From Syncephalis fuscata (lineage: Eukaryota; Zoopagomycota; Zoopagomycetes; Zoopagales; Piptocephalidaceae): DNA of 64,000 nucleotides. Position numbers and translations under genes: made by a program. The notes under the pieces were generated by a model. The model saw only the letters and a list, made by a program, of their open reading frames with translations. It was not told the DNA's origin and did not search any database. This document shows, piece by piece, positions 48,340 through 60,275 of this stretch (positions are counted from its first letter, which is position 1; every line of letters starts with the position of its first letter). The stretch spans positions 604,899 to 668,898 of the forward strand of contig JAHLTZ010000013.1 of NCBI GenBank assembly GCA_025786725.1. The letters are read 5' to 3'.

Positions 48340-49250
48340 TTTTAAATAAGTAAGTAATGTGATATAGCAGTTGTAGCAGTATCCATCATAATTTGTATGT
48401 GGTGGTATACTGTCACCAATAAACGGCGGTATACCATCACAACAATAGCAACAATAGCAACAATAGCAACTTCACAAGTACTTGATGTGACATCATCAAG
48501 ATTAATTGATACTATTGCTATCAATTAACAGCAAGATTAAAGTTATATTGGATCAATTAATAATATATTATTTATTGGTAATATCCAAGGGATTATTAAT
48601 TAATATTACCAAACAATATCCGAGCAAAGCATTAAATAAAAGCACATAGCTATTAAATAAGTAGATGCAAAGGTTTATATTTTTGCATCTCAATCAAAAA
48701 AACAATACAATAAAGATTATACAATTAGTATATATTGCGCATACTAACTAATGATTAAACAATTTAACAATGCTTATAGTATGATCAGCAGATCAAATGG
48801 CAATATTTTAAAAGCATTTAATGTACTGAACATGATAATGGATGATGAATAAATAAAATAGAAAATAGACATTAATGTAGATGTACTATCCAGTAAGCAT
48901 ATATCCAGTGTGCATATACTTAATATGCATACATCCAGTATTTACATATATCATTGTATGATATCGTGTGTATATTATATTAATTGTAGGAAGCAATATA
49001 CACGACTCATTCACGTCAGTATGTTATAGTGCTTATAACATGCAATGATTTATATTAATTATTACCTCACATATATGATGTATTGCATCGGTAGATTGAC
49101 ACTCACATATTAAATAATAGAATTTAGCATTCATTACCATAAGAGTTATGTACGTTTATATAAACAGATGTAGCATTAACTAAACAATAACTTTGAATTA
49201 AAAGTATTGTTCTAGAACATATATTGACAGACATATACTAATTGAATAAT
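48340..49250. other. AT-rich spacer inside copy A
   Basis: Part of the composite repeat (counterpart 61965-62870). Contains an AACAATAGC run near 48440 and a rearranged match to the dispersed element ends around 48780-48860. No gene. Confidence 0.4.
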
Positions 49251-49254
49251 GGAG

Positions 49255-49790
49255 CAAATAAATATGTAATTAATTGAATAAATGAGTGGTTGACTAATTG
49301 ACGGACAAATTGAATAACTAAATAAGCAACTAATTGCCCAACTGAACAACTAAATGATCAACTAATTGAATAAACGACTAACTAAATGAACAACTAATTG
49401 ACCAACTAATTGACCAACTATTGACTAACTAGTTGGCATAATTTCCCAACTAATTGACTAACAATATTACAGACTAACGACTCGACTAATTCGTTGACAT
49501 TAATAATCAACAATATAAGAAGTAGACAACCAATTGCATAAATGATTGAACAATAGACTAAATAACAGAATGGTTGACAGATCGACAGACTGGTCAACTA
49601 ACGGATTGAGTAAGCGATTAAATGACAGATAGACAGACAAACTAAATAATCGAATAATAGACAGACAGACAGACAAAACAACTAATTGATTAAATGACCA
49701 ACTAACAAACTAACTAACCGACAGATTGACTAACTAACAGGCTAAATGACAGACAGACTAACTAACTGAACAACTGAAGTATAGATAGTG
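49255..49790. repeat. Simple-sequence DNA (ACTAATTGA/GACAGACA type), copy A
   Basis: Irregular tandem runs of short words such as CTAATTGAATAA, GACTAACT and GACAGACA. The counterpart at 62875-63460 differs mainly in copy number of the short units. Confidence 0.8.
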
Positions 49791-50052
49791 TGAAGCATAG
49801 GTAGTTTAGGCCACCACATTTTAATATATTTATTTTAGCACAATTTAGGGATGAAGTGTATATATGTTTATATACATAGATACAGCATCAACTAAGCAAT
49901 GTTTTGCAAGTTATTTGAATGTACTAGCTTGTATATTGACGGACTTTTACTAGTGGGCCATTTGACGCAATATTTGAGTAAAAATGGCAATAATTAGCCG
50001 ATAATTGCCCAGTAGACTAACTAACTGAATGATGGACTAAACAACGGAATAA

Positions 50053-50345
50053 TTGACTAAGTATTTGAATAAAGGTATAATTGACTAAGTAATTGAATAA
50101 AGGTATAATTGACTAAGTAATTGAATAAAGGTATAATTGACTAAGTAATTGAATAAAGGTATAATTGACTAAATAATTGAATAATGGTATAATTGACTAA
50201 ATAATTGAATAATGGTATAATTGACTAAAGAATTGAATAATGGTATAATTGACTAAAGAATTGAATAATGGTATAATTGACTAAAGAATTGAATAATGGT
50301 ATAATTGACTAAAGAATTGAATAATGGTATAATTGACTAAAGAAT
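50053..50345 (+). repeat. 28-bp minisatellite, about 10 units
   Basis: Unit GGTATAATTGACTAAGTAAT plus TGAATAAA. Three successive variants occur in blocks (GTAATTG...AAAGG, then ATAATTG...AATGG, then AGAATTG...AATGG), which shows local block-wise expansion. It starts exactly where copy A and copy B of the composite repeat stop matching. Confidence 0.9.
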
Positions 50346-50792
50346 TGAAGAATAGACTAAATAAGTGAATAATTGACTAAAGAGTAGAATAATAGACTAA
50401 ATGGTTGAATAATGGTTAAAATGAACACAGCCACAACAAAATGAACTTTAACAATGAATAACTCGATAAATATTAGCACAAATGACATGAGACTAGGTGA
50501 CAATGAAACAGAATGAACAGGAGAATAAGAAACAACAATAAAACAGACAACGATTTTTTTATTTTTTTGAAAATATTTTTGACAATTATTTGACAAAGAT
50601 TTAGGGCTAATGAAGATAGGGCTTGACAAAATAGGGCTAAAATAAGAAAAATAAGACAAAAATGAAAAATGAAGGAAAATGAACAAGAAGTTACAGGACA
50701 ACTATACGAGCGATAGCGAGTTAGAAAACAACAAGAACAACGACAATAGAACAACAACAACAACAACAACAAGAGAAGAGAGACACAAAAAA

Positions 50793-53700
50793 GGGTTCTA
50801 CCACTACGGGACCTAGTATTGGAGTTCGAAAAACGGTCACGCTAATGGCTTCATATTAGGAAGGTGCCACTCAAGCAGTAGTGCTGTGGCAATGTGCTGT
50901 GCAGATTGAGGCCAATATGAGTAAAATACAACGAGTAAAGTGACCATTACATAGATAAATACGTAAAAACAACGCTGGGGAAGCAAGTGATGCGTAAACT
51001 ACGTAAAACAAACAAACAAAATACGGTAGCTGAACTACGAGTAATGACCTGCAAGAACCATACTGACTGGTCATTAGCTGAAATTACTGCAATGACTGCA
51101 ATGACTGCACTAGAATAGGCCAATTGACCCCCAGTAGCCAGTATACCATACAACAATCAACACACTATCATAATAAACAAATTATAGCAATAAATAAACA
51201 AATTTATTTGTATACTTATTATTTTTACCAATATTTGACCAATATTGCTATGATATGCATATACAATTCTGAATAAAAACAATAAATATTTACACATCGC
51301 ATTTTATTGATCCATTATAACCAGAATTGTCGTCTGAGTACGCAGAACCAATCGGATTTGCTGTATATTTTTTCGTTAATTTACTATTAATTTTTTAGTG
51401 TGTCCATTGTGACTGCGTAATATGGTAATTAGCGAACTGAGTGTAAGGAATGGCCAGTTTCAACTATAAAGCTAGCGTAAAATGGACAGCGCCAATCGAT
51501 AGAGCGTGGCCATTATACTGTATAACAATATACAACAACACGCTATAAAATAAAACACATATGGTATACAACGTCAAATTTACAGTGATAAGTTACAGTG
51601 TACCACTATGGCCATTTCAAGTGCCCTCACAAAAGGGTTCTACCACTACGGGACCTAGTATTGGAGTTCGAAAAACGGTCACGCTAATGGCTTCATATTA
51701 GGAAGGTGCCACTCAAGCAGTAGTGCTGTGGCAATGTGCTGTGCAGATTGAGGCCAATATGAGTAAAATACAACGAGTAAAGTGACCATTACATAGATAA
51801 ATACGTAAAAACAACGCTGGGGAAGCAAGTGATGCGTAAACTACGTAAAACAACAAAAAAACAAAATACGGTAGCTGAACTACGAGTAATGACCTGCAAG
51901 AACCATACTGACTGGTCATTAGCTGAAATTACTGCAATGACTGCAATGACTGCACTAGAATAGGCCGAATTGACCCCCAGTAGCCAGTATACCATACACC
52001 AATCAACACACTATCATAATAAACAAATTATAGCAATAAATAAACAAATTTATTTGTATACTTATTATTTTTACCAATATTTGACCAATATTGCTATGAT
52101 ATGCATATACAATTCTGAATAAAAACAATAAATATTTAGACATTTTATTTTATTGGCTTATTATAACCAGAATTGTCGTCTGAGTACGCAGAACCAATCG
52201 GATTTGCTGTATATTTTTTCGTTAATTTACTATTAATTTTTTAGTGTGTCCAGTTGTGACTGCGTAATATGGTAATTAGCGAACTGAGTGTAAGGAATGG
52301 CCAGTTTCAACTATAAAGCTAGCGTAAAATGGACAGCGCCAATCGATAGAGCGTGGCCATTATACTGTATAACAATATACAACAACACGCTATAAAATAA
52401 AACACATATGGTATACAACGTCAAATTTACAGTGATAAGTTACAGTGTACCACTATGGCCATTTCAAGTGCCCTCACAAAAGGGTTCTACCACTACGGGA
52501 CCTAGTATTGGAGTTCGAAAAACGGTCACGCTAATGGCTTCATATTAGGAAGGTGCCACTCAAGCAGTAGTGCTGTGGCAATGTGCTGTGCAGATTGAGG
52601 CCAATATGAGTAAAATACAACGAGTAAAGTGACCATTACATAGATAAATACGTAAAAACAACGCTGGGGAAGCAAGTGATGCGTAAACTACGTAAAACAA
52701 AACAAAATACGCTAGCTGAACTACGAGTAATGACCTGCAAGAACCATACTGACTGGTCATTAGCTGAAATTACTGCAATGACTGCAATGACTGCACTAGA
52801 ATAGGCCGAATTGACCCCCAGTAGCCAGTATACCATACACCAATCAACACACTATCATAATAAACAAATTATAGCAATAAATAAACAAATTTATTTGTAT
52901 ACTTATTATTTTTACCAATATTTGACCAATATTGCTATGATATGCATATACAATTCTGAATAAAAACAATAAATATTTACACATCGCATTTTATTGATCC
53001 ATTATAACCAGAATTGTCGTCTGAGTACGCAGAACCAATCGGATTTGCTGTATATTTTTTCGTTAATTTACTATTAATTTTTTAGTGTGTCCAATTGTGA
53101 CTGCGTAATATGGTAATTAGCGAACTGAGTGTAAGGAATGGCCAGTTTCAACTATAAAGCTAGCGTAAAATGGACAGCGCCAATCGATAGAGCGTGGCCA
53201 TTATACTGTATAACAATATACAACAACACGCTATAAAATAAAACACATATGGTATACAACGTCAAATTTACAGTGATAAGTTACAGTGTACCACTATGGC
53301 CATTTCAAGTGCCCTCACAAAAGGGTTCTACCACTACGGGACCTAGTATTGGAGTTCGAAAAACGGTCACGCTAATGGCTTCATATTAGGAAGGTGCCAC
53401 TCAAGCAGTAGTGCTGTGGCAATGTGCTGTGCAGATTGAGGCCAATATGAGTAAAATACAACGAGTAAAGTGACCATTACATAGATAAATACGTAAAAAC
53501 AACGCTGGGGAAGCAAGTGATGCGTAAACTACGTAAAAACAAACAAAATACGGTAGCTGAACTACGAGTAATGACCTGCAAGAACCATACTGACTGGTCA
53601 TTAGCTGAAATTACTGCAATGACTGCAATGACTGCACTAGAATAGGCCAATTGACCCCCAGTAGCCAGTATACCATACACCAATCAACACACTATCATAA

Positions 53701-54160
53701 TAAACAAATTATAGCAATAAATAAACAAATTTATTTGTATACTTATTATTTTTACCAATATTTGACCAATATTGCTATGATATGCATATACAATTCTGAA
53801 TAAAAACAATAAATATTTAACATCGCATTTTATTGTCATTATAACCAGAATTGTCGTCTGAGTACGCAGAACCAATCGGATTTGCTGTATATTTTTTCGT
53901 TAATTTACTATTAATTTTTTAGTGTGTCCATTGTGACTGCGTAATATGGTAATTAGCGAACTGAGTGTAAGGAATGGCCAGTTTCAACTATAAAGCTAGC
54001 GTAAAATGGACAGCGCCAATCGATAGAGCGTGGCCATTATACTGTATAACAATATACAACAACACGCTATAAAATAAAACACATATGGTATACAACGTCA
54101 AATTTACAGTGATAAGTTACAGTGTACCACTATGGCCATTTCAAGTGCCCTCACAAAAGG
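50793..54160 (+). repeat. Four-copy tandem satellite, about 842 bp per unit
   Basis: Units start at the GGGTTCTACCACTACGGGAC boundary at 50793, 51635, 52482 and 53323 and end at 54158; lengths 842, 847, 841 and about 836. The copies differ by only a handful of substitutions and small indels. The unit junction is AAAAGGG; after the last copy the sequence switches to GGGTTTAACATT. Confidence 0.95.
50871..51074 (-). CDS. Small conserved frame in satellite unit 1 (67 aa), doubtful gene
   Basis: In each of the four units a minus-strand ATG-to-TGA frame of 66-68 codons persists (50871-51074, 51713-51919, 52560-52760, 53401-53601). The only length variation inside it, in an A/C-rich stretch, is 19, 22 or 25 nt, always a multiple of three, while indels elsewhere in the unit are not. 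The product would be hydrophobic with six to seven cysteines and no family I know. This may be chance: a second overlapping frame is open as well, and the copies are very similar overall. Confidence 0.2.
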   Translation of the reverse strand: MTSQYGSCRSLLVVQLPYFVCLFYVVYASLASPALFLRIYLCNGHFTRCILLILASICTAHCHSTTA

Positions 54161-54199
54161 GTTTAACATTAAGGTACGTTTTGTTATAAAAAGCCCTAA

Positions 54200-54670
54200 A
54201 ACATAAACACGCGCTTATTTAATAATAGATCTAGAAGCAAAACAGCAATGGTGTTGCATAGCTCTTACGCATTATACAATAAATGGCATACAATATAATG
54301 AATGTACAGCGTAATAAGTGGATTAAGTGAGGTGTGTTGCCGCATATAATAAACAAAATGTGTCTAGTGTATCATATGATGCTATATAGTAGTGTTTCAA
54401 TAAATTATAGTGATATATGTAAATAAAATATAGATGTGTACTGGATAATAAATCCACGATAATAAGTATTTTGACAGCTGGTACCACTCACCACCAGTTC
54501 TATATCCAATAGAACGAATGGCAGGTTTTAATGGGACAAATATTATTAAATTAGTCATTTTATTATAAATCGGATTGTAATTAAATGGCTTGATGATTGA
54601 TGTTATTCATCACCTAGCATTATATTCAATGAAATAAGTATTATTAAATGTAATGATTTGATTACCAAAT
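54200..54670. repeat. Half copy of dispersed inverted-repeat family
   Basis: 54330-54380 (gtgtgttgccgcatataata, then gtgtctagtgtatcat) matches 40880-40935 and 58795-58830. 54455-54660 contains two diverged sub-blocks ending TAGTCATTT and GATTTGATTA. It lies just upstream of the unknown gene. Confidence 0.6.
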
Positions 54671-54679
54671 TATTAACAG

Positions 54680-55133
54680 CTTATTAAATATTAACGTAAC
54701 ACAATATAAATGACGTTTAAATAAAATACTAGTACTATTGTTAAATGAGTGGTGGTGTTGAAATATGTTATTATTATTTTAGCAAAATAACATGCGCATA
54801 CACCTTCATTTTGTTACAGTAACATTGTAACAAAGTGGCCATTTCCGTGGCCACTAAATTACTAGTCAGTCACACATGGCAAATACTATTTTTATTTTTT
54901 TATTTTTATTTTTATTTTTATTTTTATTATTTTATTTTCTTGTATATTGTTCTACTCGATACTAGCTATCAACTAGAGCAATATATAAACACACCAGTTA
55001 TCACAAATAAAAACATGATCAATTTTTATACAAATTTACGTTTATTTCTCTCTAACTTGTGCTTTGTCACTTGTCCAAGTAATCTGCATACTCAGTGTAT
55101 CTCATCAGGTTACATTAAGCAAAAAATACTCAA
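54680..55133. other. Upstream region of the unknown gene, T-rich run
   Basis: Contains a (TTTTTA)n run at about 54887-54935. No other feature recognised. Confidence 0.5.
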
Positions 55134-58033
55134 ATGTTCTCTCTCATTACTACGTATTTTGCCAAGCGTGCTCGCGTTGAGCAACCAGCTTCTAGTGTAG
55201 CTGAGCAATCTACTTCTAGTGTAGCTAATCAGCCTAATACTACTTCTTTATTCAAGCGTGCTCGTGTCAAACAATTGAATAGTAGTCCCGTGCCTATAAC
55301 CTCTGATGATTCAACATGTAAGTATCATTTTAATCTGTATATTGTACAATTTGTAGCAACGACTCTAACTTCAGCTTCACTATAGGCAGTATGAATATCA
55401 GCGTGTTTGAGGGATACACTCAAGAGCATGATCATAAGCAAAGCGATGCCCCTTATCATCTTAGAAATATTAATTATGTCCGTACACATATTCAAGGAGT
55501 GTCTGGTGATTTAAAAGACAAATATTGTGTTAAAAACTTTTCTGATGAATCCCCCAAAACTAAAATACGTCGAGACATTGATTCAATTGCGATAGTTTGC
55601 GATGAAATTAAAACAATACCTGTCACATCTTGTGACATCGATATAATGGTCAGGGCCAATTACAATTTCTCTTACAAGTCTGATACCGGCGTTGTTTATA
55701 ATCACCATACATTAACAAAAGGTGAAGACGTTAAAATATTCCATATACCAAATTTAAATTTTGCTAAATTCGGTAAATTACAGGTAATGTATACAAAAAT
55801 ACGTTTTATTTAAGCTAATCATTGGTGATTTTACTATTGTTTAATTATAGGTTGTAATATGTTTTCCCGCCTTGTATTATAAGCGATCCTTGAATCAAAC
55901 AAAGCATACATATGCTGTTGATCAAGCTACTCATAAGCTTTTTGTGGATTCGGTACTTATACCTGCCCTTAATAATTTATCTGACAGTGAAGTTTTGTCT
56001 GTTCCTTTATCATACGATTCTACTCAAGTAAACACTAGCGTTAGTTTATATTCCGATACAGTAGACGAACTTCTTACGCAAATGCGTAGAATAATATTAA
56101 ATAATCCTGATACCAAGGACTTTGATTCATTTTTTTTCATCGTTTGGGGACTAGGATTTAAAAAAAGGTACCCTGATGAAGGTATTATTTCACTGCATTC
56201 GCCTAGAAAAATATTAGAAACTTTCAACTTGAATTGGGACATTATCCCTTTAGATAAAACATATATTGATGTTGGATTTTCTATTTTACCTATCGAATGT
56301 AATTATCCGTTAACTGGTTTTGTTAAAGACCATGATGACATTGCTTTTCATTTTTTTAGTGATGATCCCATCCGTTTGGCTAGTGGTAAGCTAGAATATA
56401 TATATATATGCGTTTTGCCAAATCATATTTTATTGTTTACTGACTTTTTCACCTATATTCATAGCAACTCGTCGTTATGATAGTTTTTGCAACTTTGAAA
56501 ATTTTGGTGGTTTTAAACACACCAACACTGTTCGCTCGAGGCTGATAAATATGCAAGTCTACAGCCTGAGCAAACACGCCTTCTATACACGAGCTTCAGG
56601 CAATTCTGATCGTCATGGACGTGATTTCAGCCCAAATGAAGTACTTGAAAAAGGCAGAGGTGCCATTAAGTTTATAGTAAGTGCTTGCAAAATTATGGTC
56701 AATTATTGATTTGTAATTAATTTCTTTTTAGAAATTAATCGAAAAAAATATTGAATTGATGAAAAAGAAGAATTATGGTGTTCGTTTTGAATTCCGGTTA
56801 ATTATGACCGAGTTTAATACCGACATTCAAAACATAGAAGACAAATTTGGGTAATATATAAATTTAAATTACTATACTTGCTAACATTTTTATTTATAGA
56901 GTTGAAGTGTACGAAAAAGTTGTTTGGAATTATTCTGATCAGCTTTGGTCCTATGCTGGCAATAGAATTAACGCTTTGTGGTATCTGGTAGAGACAAATT
57001 ATCTTTCGGTCAGCAACAGATACTCAGATCAACACCTGTCTTTTATTGCCCAGCTTAGCTATATGTTATCGGCAGTATTCCACCGCCCGATGGACAGATC
57101 TCAGTGGCGCGACACTGTCGGCCAAACGTTAAAAAACCATCGCCGTCTAGATTCTAGTGCTTGTTTTCTTCCTAACCTTATCGAGTCTAATTCAGATGAT
57201 AATCGTTGGTCAACAAGTGACATTTATACTGTTGATAAACTGAAAGCCATTTTTGAATTTAGCCAATTCGAAACTGACAGGATTACTGTAACTTTAACTA
57301 ATACCTCTGATACTGATACTTTTACTGATGTAGCCGAATCATTGCCTATCATTAATAGTCTGCCGAGTGGCCCAGTTTATAAATTCAACTTAGAAGTGGA
57401 TGACTGCCAATATCACAAGCATATTAAGACTGAACACTATCATTTTGATAAAGCCTGTCAATATTTCTGTACTCATCGTCTTGGACCAGGAAATGTGGCG
57501 CCTTTTGTTGACCTTTATATGGATGAAGTGTTTACTATGTACAAGTGGGATGAATTTGTAAAGGAGGAACATAAAGAAGGCTTTAATAGATTTGGACGAC
57601 GAATATTCTCCAACGAAGCGGATTTTCACCTTAAGCTGATTGTAAATATTTAAGCTGTTTTGTTTAATACTTCATTGAACATAATTAACTTTGCTATTTA
57701 TTCATTTAGAAAAAAAGCGTTCAATTAACAACATCTAACTATTACGAGACCTGGACAGAGAAATGGTATTTTCCCTCCCATGCTGTTATTGAAGAAGATC
57801 CCATTGACACGAGCCATCCACATAAAAGCGGGAGATGGAGCAAGCACGGTGCAAGAACAGCATACATAATACTTGCGCGCCAGAATGATGTTAAAGAGGA
57901 GTTTATAAACTTTCGTTTGGCGTGTCTTGAATATCTTAGAAGCCACTATCCTATTATCCCTAAATGTGCTAAGAGCAAATTATACGTCGTGGCACAACGA
58001 AAAATGCAGTTTGTTCAAACAGCCAATAATTAA
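55134..58033 (+). CDS. Unidentified seven-exon protein (837 aa) embedded in repeats
   Basis: Exons 55134-55317, 55386-55783, 55851-56385, 56465-56676, 56732-56850, 56900-57641 and 57710-58033 join with no frame break; donors include GTAAGT, GTAATG, GTAAGC, GTAATA and GTAAAT. The N-terminus has two copies of a basic KRARV motif (FAKRARVEQ, FKRARVKQ) separated by Ser/Val/Gln-rich sequence, which suggests nuclear entry. The bulk is a folded-looking, aromatic-rich protein with segments such as FHIPNLNFAKFGKLQ, THKLFVDSVLIPALNN, FFFIVWGLGFKKRYPDEG and HRLGPGNVAPFVDLYMDEV. The pattern of HKLFVDSVLIPAL followed by a wide conserved region reminds me of large fungal proteins carried by mobile or repeat-rich DNA, but I cannot name a family. 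No DDE triad, reverse-transcriptase or integrase motif was recognised. It sits between two members of the inverted-repeat family (54200-54670 and 58105 onward), so a mobile-element gene is plausible. Confidence 0.75.
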
Positions 58034-58104
58034 AAATATTTTTGAATAAACTTATTTTATAATAAAGTTTATTACATTTATAGCAATTTATTAATAATTC
58101 AATA

Positions 58105-59165
58105 TGATTTGGGGGTCAAATGACTATTTTTAATAACATTCGCGCAATTGAACTGCACATTCAATCTATTGAACATGGGGACAAGTGGTGAGTTTGATTT
58201 AATCGTCACATCATCACACTTATTGCTTTTTTGGGGGACAAATGACTAATATTTAATAACGCCCAATCTATTGAACATGATGATGGGCGGTAAGTGACAT
58301 CAATCATCAAATACTCATCATTGTAGATTTATTGTCCAATATGCATATATCTACTATCTACCTATATCATTACCATTTTATGACATATTGAATACATTCT
58401 GTTTGCTATGAGTTTTAAATATATATAGTCTAATGAGCAAGCTGAGCGAGATTAGTCGAACTTTATTAATAATAGAGCTAAAACAAAAAAAAACAGCTGC
58501 AATAGATAGCCAGCAGCCATTAGACAATAAAACGGCATATAATATAAAGAATATGCAATACGCAGTGACGATTAGCAATGTTAAAGTTATTGAGCATATA
58601 TGCATGAGCAGATAACCGACATTAGTCGATATTTATTAATAATAAAGCTAGAACAAAAGTATAAACAGATTTGCATAAAGCATGGCTTAGGGAGTATAAA
58701 ATGCTATATAGAATAATAAATGTACGGTGAAAAAGCATATAAAATAAAGTTAAAGCTATAGCGCATATAGCGCAATGAGTAGATTGAATGGAGTTTGTTG
58801 GTGTATATAAACAATAAAGTGTGTCTAGTCTATCGTAGAATGGGATACAATGGTGTGGGATAGTACAGGAATGATATAGGTAAATAAAATATATATGTGT
58901 ACTGAATATATGCATACTGGATAACGAATCTATGCTGATGAGTATTTTGATGATTGATGTCACTCACCACTCATCATCATGTTCAATAGATTGGGCGTTA
59001 TTAAATATTAGTCATTTGTCCCCCAAAAAAGCAATAAGTGTGATGATGTGACGATTAAATCAAACTCACCACTTGTCCCCATGTTCAATAGATTGAATGT
59101 GCAGTTCAATTGCGCGAATGTTATTAAAAATAGTCATTTGACACCCAAATCATAATATAATCTAA
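58105..59165. repeat. Dispersed inverted-repeat (MITE-like) element, best preserved copy
   Basis: 58105-58345 and 58915-59165 are near-perfect inverted repeats of about 240 bp. The left arm starts ATATGATTTGGGGGTCAAAT, and the right arm ends GTCATTTGACACCCAAATCAT. Each arm contains two related sub-blocks ending in a TCTATTGAACATG motif followed by GGTGAGT or GGTAAGT. The interior of about 570 bp has no convincing protein. The left arm starts 70 bp after the stop of the unknown gene at 55134-58033. Confidence 0.8.
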
Positions 59166-59579
59166 TGATTTGATAATTTAATAAAAATGAATATTTAATA
59201 AAATAAACGTTTAGTTTGACTGGGCGAGTGCTGGCAAACAAGTCAATTGGTACCAATCATAATAATTGTTTATTCATATTACATCAGCACTTGCACCCAC
59301 ACTATAAAAACAGACTGCCGATCGCATAGCACACGATTTGCGTCACACGTTCCTCTTTCTCATCCACCACACTTGACAGCATTTATCCACTAGCCACCTT
59401 CCCACTTGCACTTGTTTCCATAAGTCCGGTATATGCTTTGCTTGCTATATGTCATTGTTAGTCTGTTAGTATAAGCATGCCTAGTCTCGGTACTACATAC
59501 CGCCCTGCTGTATGGCGCCATACAGCAGTGCTAGCGGTATCGTTTTACCTTGTGGGCAGCTGCTAGTATGCTAACTGTG

Positions 59580-60005
59580 GCAATATATGCTACCAAACAT
59601 ATACCGTTATCTTCCTCTTTCTCTTCATCCTTTTTTTCACCAACCTTCCATTACTTACCGTACTAGCAACAGTGTATGCTGGATATATGCTACCAAGCAT
59701 ACACTGTTATCATCCTCTTTCTCTTCCCTCCTTCTTCCCCATCCTTTTCACCAACCTTCCATTACTTACCGTACTAGCAACAGTGTATGCTGGCTATATG
59801 CTACCAAGCATACACTATTCTCATCCTCTTTCACTTTACTCCTTCTTCCCTATCCTTTTCACCAATCTTCCATTACTTACCGTACTAGCAACAGTGTATG
59901 CTGGATATATGCTACCAAGCATATACTGTTCCTTTCTCACCCTCTCCTCACCCTCTCCTCATCATTACCTCTATACCTTCCATTGCTCACCGTGCTAGCA
60001 ATAGT
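59580..60005 (+). repeat. About four 110-bp tandem units with hairpin, copy B
   Basis: Same structure as 46290-46745: pyrimidine-rich segments alternating with the 12-bp-arm hairpin. Differences between A and B are mostly in the CT-rich parts. Confidence 0.85.
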
Positions 60006-60275
60006 GTGTTTAGCTATGGTAGTAGCATATGGTGGCACTCTGTACTGGCCATACAGCAGTGCCATTATATGCACTGCCTGTAAACACCTGCTAGCACGAT
60101 GTTGCATTGGCAGCTCTTCTTCTCTTTCCCTTTTCACTTTAACAAACCACTTACCGGTCCTTCTTTATGATACACTGATTATGCAATGGTAAGTAACTAA
60201 CTTAAATCAGTCACTAACTCTGCATATAATGCTTTAGATTTACAAGCCATCAAGTATCAAGTTCAAGGACAATGG

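Larger units (their letters stand above)
44940..50055 (+). repeat. Composite long repeat, copy A (direct duplicate of 58270-63745)
   Basis: Runs in the same order and orientation as copy B with an offset of about 13.28 kb on the left and 13.68 kb on the right; the difference comes from the hexamer array being longer in B. In order it contains a dispersed inverted-repeat element, a short single-copy-like segment ending in a perfect palindrome, about four 110-bp tandem units, a nested inverted repeat around a hexanucleotide array, an AT-rich stretch, and simple-sequence DNA of ACTAATTGA type. By eye the copies are almost identical over hundreds of bases outside the arrays. No intact gene was seen inside. 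Confidence 0.9.

Noticed and set aside
50820-50850. A tRNA-like GTTCGA T-loop in each satellite unit
   Set aside because: No acceptor stem, D-arm or anticodon arm can be fitted around it.
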